From the NCBI GenBank assembly GCA_019247755.1, contig JAFBAM010000272.1, forward strand, positions 1 to 10,663: a stretch of DNA of 10,663 bases, read 5' to 3'. The position numbers were made by a program, and so were the translations under genes. A model generated the notes under the pieces. That model was not told the origin of the DNA and did no database searches. It saw only the letters and a program-made list of their open reading frames with translations. The DNA comes from Sphingomonas sp. Its GTDB lineage: Bacteria > Pseudomonadota > Alphaproteobacteria > Sphingomonadales > Sphingomonadaceae. Shown one piece after another: positions 6,546-10,663 of the stretch. Numbering within the stretch: the first letter of the stretch is position 1; every line of letters starts with the position of its first letter.

Positions 6546-6850
6546 TGGACCCGCCCGCGATGGTGATGATCGCGTTGATCGTCGTCGGCTTGCCGACCGT
6601 GATGCTTGGCCTGGCGTTCAACCGCTTCTTCAAGTTCCGCGAGAAGAAGCTGGAGATCGAGGCGCTGAATGCAGCCGAGAAGGCCGCTCAATATGCGTCG
6701 CGCAGCCATGAGCTGGAGGAGCGTGTGCGAGTGCTCGAGCAGATCGTCACCGACGGCGGCGCCCAGACCGCGGCGCAGATTGAAGCGCTTCGTCAGCCGC
6801 CGCAAAGGTCGGTTAAGCGCGCTGCTATTTCGACCAACAATGACGCTTGA
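6542..6850 (+). CDS. orfC: PspB-like small membrane coiled-coil protein
   Basis: A 102-residue protein. The transmembrane helix is about 7-27 (MVMIALIVVGLPTVMLGLAF), followed by a basic boundary 'NRFFKFREKK' and an Ala/Glu-rich helix. The module is 'RVRVLEQIVTD' (61-71) and 'TAAQIEALR' (76-84). It then departs from the others, with 19 residues of unrelated tail beginning QPPQRS. Two adjacent ATGs (6542 and 6545) are possible starts; the first overlaps the orfB stop. It is closest to orfA in the membrane-proximal region (EKKLEIEALNAAEKA versus KKKQLDIVARRATDEA) and in the module, suggesting a duplicated pair. The 68-base gap behind it is the largest in the operon. Confidence 0.8.
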   Translation: MMDPPAMVMIALIVVGLPTVMLGLAFNRFFKFREKKLEIEALNAAEKAAQYASRSHELEERVRVLEQIVTDGGAQTAAQIEALRQPPQRSVKRAAISTNNDA

Positions 6851-6873
6851 ATTGCATCGCGCCGATCCCAGAT

Positions 6874-6892
6874 GATACATCTAAGATACATC
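6874..6892. promoter_or_regulatory. Direct repeat with helical-turn period, operator-like
   Basis: GATACATC occurs at 6874-6881 and again at 6885-6892, a period of 11 bases, about one helical turn. The middle reads ATCTAAGAT, itself a near-palindrome. It sits alone in the only sizeable gap of the psp operon, 27 bases before orfD, and is AT-rich against the surroundings. It could bind a regulator giving orfD-orfE separate control. TAAGAT (6882-6887) might serve as a -10, but no -35 at proper spacing is visible. Confidence 0.35.
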
Positions 6893-6918
6893 GCAGCACG
6901 AGAAGGGCTCCAGCCGCA

Positions 6919-7197
6919 ATGAACCCGTTCGAGTTTGTCATTGCAGTCCTGTTCATGGTCTTCGCCTTCACCATCATCAGGCACAAGTTGGGGATTCCGG
7001 TCCGCTCGATGCGCGAGATGCGCGGCGACCTGCCGGTCAACGATGCGGAAAATGCGCGCCTTCGCGGACAGGTCCAGCAGCTCCAGGATCGCATCAAGGT
7101 GTTGGAGCGAATCGTCACCGACCGCGGCGCGGAAACCGCGGCCCAGATCGAGGCGCTTCGCGACCGCGACCGCATTGCAGAAGAGGATCAAGCCTGA
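6919..7197 (+). CDS. orfD: PspB-like small membrane coiled-coil protein
   Basis: A 92-residue protein. The transmembrane helix is about 3-21 (FEFVIAVLFMVFAFTII), then 'RHKLGIPVRSMREMRGDLPV', then a coiled coil from about 43. The module is 'RIKVLERIVTD' (58-68) and 'TAAQIEALRDR' (73-83). ATG 6919 has AAGGG 11 bases upstream. A TTG at 6847 in frame would add 24 polar residues and run through the repeat at 6874-6892, so the shorter form is preferred. The stop overlaps the orfE ATG by one base (TGATG). Its module is nearly the same at the DNA level as that of orfA, 24 bases being identical. Confidence 0.8.
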   Translation: MNPFEFVIAVLFMVFAFTIIRHKLGIPVRSMREMRGDLPVNDAENARLRGQVQQLQDRIKVLERIVTDRGAETAAQIEALRDRDRIAEEDQA

Positions 7198-7463
7198 TGG
7201 ACGGCGGACAGCTAACGGCGGTTCTGATCGTGGCGATCATCATGGTCGCGTCGATCATCCGCGCAAAATACGGCTACGGCCGCTACGGCCGATACGGTCG
7301 ACGAATGACCGGCATGGATGACGGCGGCCAGGCGCAGGTCGAGAACGAGCGGCTCCGCGACGAGGTCACCCAGCTCAAGGAACGCATCAAGGTCCTGGAA
7401 CGGATCACGGTCGACAAGGAAAATAGCCTGGCGCGCGAGATCGAGTCGCTTCGCGACCGCTAG
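7197..7463 (+). CDS. orfE: PspB-like small membrane coiled-coil protein
   Basis: An 88-residue protein, the last of the five. The transmembrane helix is about 6-22 (LTAVLIVAIIMVASII). It is followed by the unusual basic aromatic stretch 'YGYGRYGRYGRR' (25-36), which would lie at the membrane surface. The coiled coil is about 46-70 and the module comprises 'RIKVLERITVD' (63-73) and 'SLAREIESLRDR' (77-88), ending the protein. The module matches the tail of PspC (SLAREIEQL). Translation is coupled to orfD through TGATG. The next gene, sufE-like, starts 20 bases after the stop and may share the transcript. Confidence 0.8.
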   Translation: MDGGQLTAVLIVAIIMVASIIRAKYGYGRYGRYGRRMTGMDDGGQAQVENERLRDEVTQLKERIKVLERITVDKENSLAREIESLRDR

Positions 7464-7483
7464 CAATGCTAGGGGCTCGGCCG

Positions 7484-7903
7484 ATGGCCGGGCTCCCTCC
7501 CCTTTCGGACATTCTCGAAGAATATCAGCTGGTCGAGGCCGAGGACCGCTATCGGCTGCTGATCGACCTCGGCCGCCAGCTCGAGCCGATGCCAGACGCC
7601 CTGAAGACCGACGCCACAAAGGTGCGCGGCTGCTCGGCATCGGTGTGGGTTTATCCGGGGGCGAGCGAAGGCCGCCTTCACTTCCTCGCCGACAGCAACG
7701 CCGCGATCACCAAAGGCATCGTCGCGCTGGTCCTCAGCGCCGTACAGGACAAGCCTGCGGCCGAAGTCGCGCAAATGGATATCGCCCAGGCGCTTGCGCC
7801 CTTTGAACTCGGCAAGCACCTCAGCGCCAACCGCACACAGGGCGTTCCGAACATGATCGCGCTCGTGAAGGAAACTGCTGCCCGCTACGCCGCTGCGGCC
7901 TAA
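7484..7903 (+). CDS. sufE: SufE-family sulfur acceptor protein
   Basis: A 139-residue SufE-fold protein that takes persulfide sulfur from a cysteine desulfurase for iron-sulfur cluster assembly in the cytoplasm. The acceptor Cys50 lies in 'KVRGCSASVWV', matching E. coli SufE Cys51. The conserved C-terminal 'ELGKHLSANRTQGVPNM' (108-124) is present, and length matches the family (about 138). The ATG at 7484 was chosen because AGGGG is placed 8 bases upstream; an ATG at 7466 adds six residues without such a site. No other suf or isc gene is in the window, so it is detached from the assembly operon. It sits 20 bases behind orfE and could be co-transcribed with the psp genes. It may equally be the CsdE paralogue. 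Confidence 0.88.
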   Translation: MAGLPPLSDILEEYQLVEAEDRYRLLIDLGRQLEPMPDALKTDATKVRGCSASVWVYPGASEGRLHFLADSNAAITKGIVALVLSAVQDKPAAEVAQMDIAQALAPFELGKHLSANRTQGVPNMIALVKETAARYAAAA

Positions 7904-7967
7904 CGCACATTAGTCTCCACTGGAAAGCTGCCGTTCCCTGTGCCAGCCTCGCGTCTGGAGGGGTTGC

Positions 7968-8387
7968 ATGGAGAATGATTCGATACGGTCGGTCGGCAGC
8001 GACACGCTCGTCGACATCTGGATCGAGGGAAAGATGCGCGCCTTGTGCGTATCGCAGGAAGCGATCGGTGCATTTCTTGGCTTCGAGCGCGCTGCCGGCA
8101 TCTCGGACCTCGATCGCCGCGAATTCGTGCGGACCCATCTGCCGCTGATCGTCAGTGCAGCCAAGGCACGCCTTGCCGAAAGCGGCGCCGATGCCGATGC
8201 GCTGACGATCGACGTCGGCCAACTCCCGCGCTCGGACGGCCGCTCGGGTGAGCGGCGTCTTCGCGACAGACGCAAGACCGAGCGCCGGCAGATGAAAATC
8301 CCCCGCCCCGGCCAGCCCGAACGACGAAAGAGCGACCGACGGCAGGGCGACCGAAGGTCCCGCCCGCCGAAGCCCAAAGACAGCTAA
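7968..8387 (+). CDS. Hypothetical protein with Arg-rich repetitive tail
   Basis: A 139-residue protein of no family I recognise. Residues 1-85 look like a small soluble domain (SDTLVDIWIEGKMRALCVSQ ... FVRTHLPLIVSAAKARL). From about residue 92 to 131 it becomes strongly basic with repeated short units such as 'ERRLRDRRKTERR' and 'ERRKSDRRQGDRR'. The tail could bind nucleic acid or acidic partners; that is a guess from composition. GGAGGGG lies just before the ATG, a good start. The stop overlaps the end of the J-domain gene on the other strand by 4 bases. No signal peptide or membrane segment is visible. Confidence 0.7.
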   Translation: MENDSIRSVGSDTLVDIWIEGKMRALCVSQEAIGAFLGFERAAGISDLDRREFVRTHLPLIVSAAKARLAESGADADALTIDVGQLPRSDGRSGERRLRDRRKTERRQMKIPRPGQPERRKSDRRQGDRRSRPPKPKDS

Positions 8388-8920
8388 CCGAGTTCTTTCC
8401 GCCGCTCCTCGGCCTTGCGCAGCACGTCGTAGGCCGCCTGCACCTGCTTGAAGCGCTTGGCGGCCTCCGCATCGCCTTGATTGGCGTCCGGGTGCGTTTC
8501 CTTGACCAGCCGCCGGTGCGCCGCCTTTACCGCTTTGAAGTCGGCATCGCTGTCGAGACCCAGCGCGCTCAGCGCTCGCATCTCGTCGCGGTTGCGGCTG
8601 CCGTCGCCGGGGCCTGCCCATTTCCATTGCGCCGATTGCCGGAATCCCTTTGCGCCCGTCTCTTCCTCCGCAGCCCGTCGCGCAGCTTCTTCCGGCGACA
8701 GACCAGCGAAGTAGTTCCAGTTCTTGTTGTACTCCGCCGCGTGCGCCTCGCAGAAATACCAGCGTTCGCGGCTGTGCGGCGCCTTTGGCGCCGGCCGGTC
8801 GCCGATCTCGCTGCACCCCTCGCGGTCGCACAGGCGCAGCTTCGCTGCGCCCCGGCCCTTGTCGCCATAGGACCGCCAGCGCGGGAATCCCCAGTCGTCC
8901 GATCTTTTCTGCCGAGGCAT
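8384..8920 (-). CDS. J-domain (DnaJ-like) protein with Cys-containing N-terminus
   Basis: A 178-residue protein with its J domain at the C-terminus (about 115-175), containing the HPD tripeptide (143-145) in 'VKETHPDANQGD' and the helix 'AAKRFKQVQAAYDVLRKAEE'. J domains stimulate the ATPase of DnaK/Hsp70. The N-terminal part has Cys31, Cys36, Cys57 and His60 ('LCDREGCSEIG' and 'WYFCEAHAAEY'), spaced like a small zinc site, followed by 'NKNWNYFAGLSPEEAARRAA'. There is no Gly/Phe region or DnaJ zinc-finger repeat, so it is not DnaJ itself. This layout is familiar from small alphaproteobacterial J proteins. GGAG lies 5 bases before the ATG. The client is unknown. Confidence 0.87.
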   Translation of the reverse strand: MPRQKRSDDWGFPRWRSYGDKGRGAAKLRLCDREGCSEIGDRPAPKAPHSRERWYFCEAHAAEYNKNWNYFAGLSPEEAARRAAEEETGAKGFRQSAQWKWAGPGDGSRNRDEMRALSALGLDSDADFKAVKAAHRRLVKETHPDANQGDAEAAKRFKQVQAAYDVLRKAEERRKELG

Positions 8921-8935
8921 TTGGTCTCCACACTA

Positions 8936-9006
8936 GTCATTGCGAGCGCAGCGAAGCAATCCAGCAGGCGCATGGATCGCCGCGTCGCTGCGCTCCTCGC
9001 GATGAC
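8936..9006. repeat. Interspersed palindromic repeat (REP/MITE-like)
   Basis: A 71-base imperfect palindrome. The left arm (from GTCATTGCGAGCGCAGCGAA at 8936) is complementary to the right arm ending CTCGCGATGAC at 9006, with a short centre around 8966-8972. The sequence 'TCATTGCGAGCGCAGCGAAGC' in part is one I recognise as a repeated intergenic element of many proteobacterial genomes. It fills the gap between the start of the J-domain gene and the 3' end of the RNase P RNA, so on the minus strand it forms a stem-loop right after that RNA. No transposase is present. Confidence 0.75.
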
Positions 9007-9012
9007 AAATTG

Positions 9013-9410
9013 CGCCAGAGGGCCTGTAAGCCGGGTTCTGTCCTCCGCTTCCGTCTGCAGACGAAGGCGGATGTGCGGCCATTCCTCTAGGCGACGGGTT
9101 GCCCCGCCGCTCCAGCAACCAACCCGGGCGGCGAGCCGGAACCAGGCCCATGTGCCGCCCCTATTCGGTCTTGCACCCGATGGGGTTTACCGTGCCGGCC
9201 CTGTTGCCAGGACCGCGGTGCGCTCTTGCCGCACCCTTTCGACCTTACCCCGCCGAAGCGAGGCGGAATCCTTTCTGTGGCACTATCCCTGATTCGCCTT
9301 CGCCGAAGCTAATGGCGGACCGCCGGGCGTTACCCGGCACCGTGGTTCCATGGAGCCCGGACTTTCCTCGCCGGAGACTTGTCTCCGCCGCGGCCGCCCA
9401 GCCCTCTGGC
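9013..9410 (-). ncRNA. rnpB: RNase P RNA (class A)
   Basis: The catalytic RNA that trims the 5' leader of tRNA precursors. On the minus strand the 5' end gives GCCAGAGGGC (9410-9401), which pairs perfectly with GCCCTCTGGC near the 3' end (9023-9014), forming helix P1. The universal 5' P4 block GAGGAAAGTCCGGGCTC lies close behind. The matching 3' block AGAACCCGGCTTACAGGCC precedes the end. GGTAAACCCC (9191-9182) is the loop that pairs with the tRNA CCA end. Length, about 398 bases, fits the class. Exact ends are set from P1 and may be off by a few bases. Several long open frames cross this region on both strands and are not genes. Confidence 0.96.
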
Positions 9411-9416
9411 ACGGCG

Positions 9417-9446
9417 CATATAGGGGAAACAAGCGGCGGCTGCCAG
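9417..9446 (-). promoter_or_regulatory. Candidate promoter of RNase P RNA
   Basis: Read on the minus strand, CTGGCA (-35 like, 4 of 6) is followed after 18 bases by TATATG (-10 like, 9422-9417). The start would fall 6-7 bases on, near 9410, which agrees with the first base of helix P1. The agreement supports the call; the motifs alone are modest. Confidence 0.45.
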
Positions 9447-9542
9447 TCAGTGCCCTAGTGCAGGAATGGGTGGAAAGCTGACCGTTGGGCTGTCGAGCTT
9501 CAACCGTAGCAACCTTTGGATTGTGCAGCGTGTTTGCTCGGT

Positions 9543-10229
9543 ATGGCTAGAAATCCCCGTGGACAGACGTACGGAGCGGAGCGCGGCCTCAAACGATTCG
9601 AAGGGTTCAGCGATGCGGTTTTCGCGATCGCGCTCACGCTCCTGATCGTCGAGATCAAGGTCCCCGGATCCCCCGACGGCCCACACGGCTACAGCGATCT
9701 GGCGAAGGCCATGGCAGAGCAATGGCGGGAACATGTCGCCTTGGTCCTCTGCTACATCGTCATCGGCGCCTATTGGCTCCAGCACCATTATTCGGGTCGC
9801 ATCTACGCCAAGAGCGATCATTGGTTCAGCACGATCAACCTGCTGTTCCTTCTGGCGATCGTCGTCGTGCCTTATCCGGTTCGCGTGTGGTGCTATCACG
9901 TCGGGACCCGTTTCGAGCCCGTCGCATCGGTAACGTTGGCGGCGGGCCTCGCCCTGACCGCATGCACTTGGATGGGGAAGTGGTTCTACGGGATGACTGG
10001 CCATCGATTGATCGATGAACGCCTGACACCAGACTTTCTCCGACAAATGACACGCCGGTACGGCATCGCGACGCTCGTCCAGATCGCGGCTGTTCCGATC
10101 GCGATCGCGGTCCCCCGCCTCGGCGTGGCACTTGCCCTGCTCTGTGTTGCCTTCTTCCTCCTTCCTCAACCCAAGCCCCGCTACAATCCCGGCGAGGAAC
10201 CAAGCGCTGAGGAAAAAACGAGCGAATAG
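9543..10229 (+). CDS. TMEM175-family (DUF1211) potassium channel-like membrane protein
   Basis: A 228-residue protein with six likely membrane helices. Helix 1 carries the family signature RxxxFSD as 'RFEGFSDAVFAIALTLLIVE' (18-37), the pore-lining motif of TMEM175 proteins. Also seen are 'YWLQHHYSGRI' (77-87) and 'NLLFLLAIVVVPY' (99-111), both usual for the bacterial family. Bacterial members have one six-helix unit per chain and form tetrameric K+ channels of low selectivity. The C-terminal tail is polar (PGEEPSAEEK). ATG 9543 is preferred over a TTG at 9516 because the family starts near the signature helix; neither has a strong ribosome site. It ends 26 bases from the convergent UvrA-like gene. 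Confidence 0.88.
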   Translation: MARNPRGQTYGAERGLKRFEGFSDAVFAIALTLLIVEIKVPGSPDGPHGYSDLAKAMAEQWREHVALVLCYIVIGAYWLQHHYSGRIYAKSDHWFSTINLLFLLAIVVVPYPVRVWCYHVGTRFEPVASVTLAAGLALTACTWMGKWFYGMTGHRLIDERLTPDFLRQMTRRYGIATLVQIAAVPIAIAVPRLGVALALLCVAFFLLPQPKPRYNPGEEPSAEEKTSE

Positions 10230-10255
10230 GGACGATCGGGTACGCGGAGTGGACT

Positions 10256-10663
10256 TTAGTCGGCATCCACCAATTCTCGGGCCGAGGTGGCAGTCGCCGA
10301 GCTTGTCCCTGGTTCCAGCGCGCGCCTGAGATACGGAGCGGTGCAGCTGACGCCGGAACAGGCGACGTCCGCCGGGGCGCCAGCGGCGACGATCCGGCCG
10401 CCATCGTCGCCCGCACCTGGGCCGATGTCGATTATCCAGTCACTTGCCGCCGCGAGTTTCATGTCGTGGTCGACGAGGATGACGCTATTGCCGGCGTCCA
10501 CAAGCGTTTGAAGCTGGTTGAGCAATCGCTCGACGTCCGTCGGGTGGAGTCCGGTGGTCGGCTCGTCAAGCACGTAGAGGGCGCCGCCTCGATGGGCGCG
10601 CTGCAGCTCGGTGGCCAGCTTTACCCGTTGCGCCTCGCCGCCAGAAAATTCGGTCGCGGGCTG
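10256..10663 (-). CDS. UvrA-family ATPase, C-terminal end (5' part outside window)
   Basis: The last 135 residues of an ABC-type DNA-repair ATPase. It enters at the right edge as 'QPATEFSGGEAQRVKLATEL', the UvrA ABC signature, continues to Walker B 'ALYVLDEPTTGLHPTDVERL', the switch His in 'VILVDHDM', and the UvrA-specific 'DWIIDIGPGAGDDGGRIVAAG'. UvrA recognises bulky DNA lesions with UvrB. Replacement of the more usual EH by DH in 'VDHDM', the 'HRGGALY' loop and the short end make a UvrA paralogue (the UvrA2-like or drug-resistance type) more likely than the housekeeping gene, but the zinc and UvrB-binding regions are outside the window. It converges on the TMEM175-family gene. Confidence 0.88.
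   Translation of the reverse strand, partial: QPATEFSGGEAQRVKLATELQRAHRGGALYVLDEPTTGLHPTDVERLLNQLQTLVDAGNSVILVDHDMKLAAASDWIIDIGPGAGDDGGRIVAAGAPADVACSGVSCTAPYLRRALEPGTSSATATSARELVDAD

Noticed and set aside
7265..7300. Tandem short repeat considered as a CRISPR or satellite
   Set aside because: It is an in-frame coding repeat (Tyr-Gly-Arg) of about 30 bases without spacers.
7821..8933. A 370-codon open frame on the minus strand
   Set aside because: It runs across the J-domain gene, the Arg-rich-tail gene and the end of sufE in another frame. Its translation is low-complexity Arg/Ala/Gly, a GC-rich shadow.
8936..9006. Palindrome considered as an intrinsic terminator or insertion-sequence end
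   Set aside because: No U tract on either strand and no transposase; it fits an interspersed repeat better, though a terminator role is kept as an open question.
8477..9292. A 271-codon plus-strand frame spanning the J-domain gene, the palindromic repeat and RNase P RNA
   Set aside because: It is antisense to well-supported features and crosses a structured RNA; no family resemblance.
9447..10169. A 240-codon minus-strand frame opposite the TMEM175-family gene
   Set aside because: Shadow of a clear membrane protein; the translation is charged and repetitive with no recognisable motif.

Overview
The window looks like a chromosomal segment of a high-GC alphaproteobacterium, most likely a sphingomonad. 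The evidence is dense GC-rich coding, a PspF/PspA/PspB/PspC locus followed by small PspB-like membrane proteins, an Fe-type superoxide dismutase, a class A RNase P RNA, and an interspersed palindromic repeat of a kind common in such genomes. The lineage is inferred from gene content only.

Layout. Positions 2-1158 hold the end of a YadG/YadH-like ABC exporter (ATPase tail, then an ABC-2 permease overlapping it by 4 bases). The permease runs tail-to-tail into sodB (1148-1801, minus). A divergent gene at 1998-2570 encodes a 190-residue membrane protein resembling the membrane half of urate hydroxylase PuuD but with no cytochrome c domain. It converges on a secreted TPR protein (2587-3144, minus).

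The centre of interest is 3243-7463, a phage-shock (envelope-stress) locus. pspF (minus) diverges from pspA-pspB-pspC (plus). The intergenic region carries a near-consensus sigma-54 promoter (4401-4416) and an inverted repeat about 110 bases upstream of the predicted start site, suitable as a PspF enhancer site. Directly after pspC come five consecutive small genes (here orfA to orfE, 5930-7463). Each has one N-terminal transmembrane helix and a C-terminal coiled coil ending in a motif of the form R-[VIM]-x-[VT]-[LV]-E-x-[I]-[VT]-x-D ... [AR]-[QE]-I-[ED]-[AS]-L. Related sequences occur near the C-terminus of PspB and at the end of PspC. The locus therefore appears to have been enlarged by repeated use of one small module, which may let PspB, PspC and the five extra proteins assemble with each other or with PspA. 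This is the best candidate here for an undescribed system.

Downstream are a SufE-family sulfur acceptor (7484-7903), an unrecognised protein with an Arg-rich tail (7968-8387), and a convergent J-domain protein with a possible zinc-binding N-terminus (8384-8920, minus). Then come a palindromic repeat (8936-9006), the RNase P RNA gene (9013-9410, minus), a TMEM175-family potassium-channel-like protein (9543-10229), and the C-terminal end of a UvrA-family ATPase (minus, running off the right edge). No tRNA, CRISPR array, insertion sequence or prophage gene was seen.
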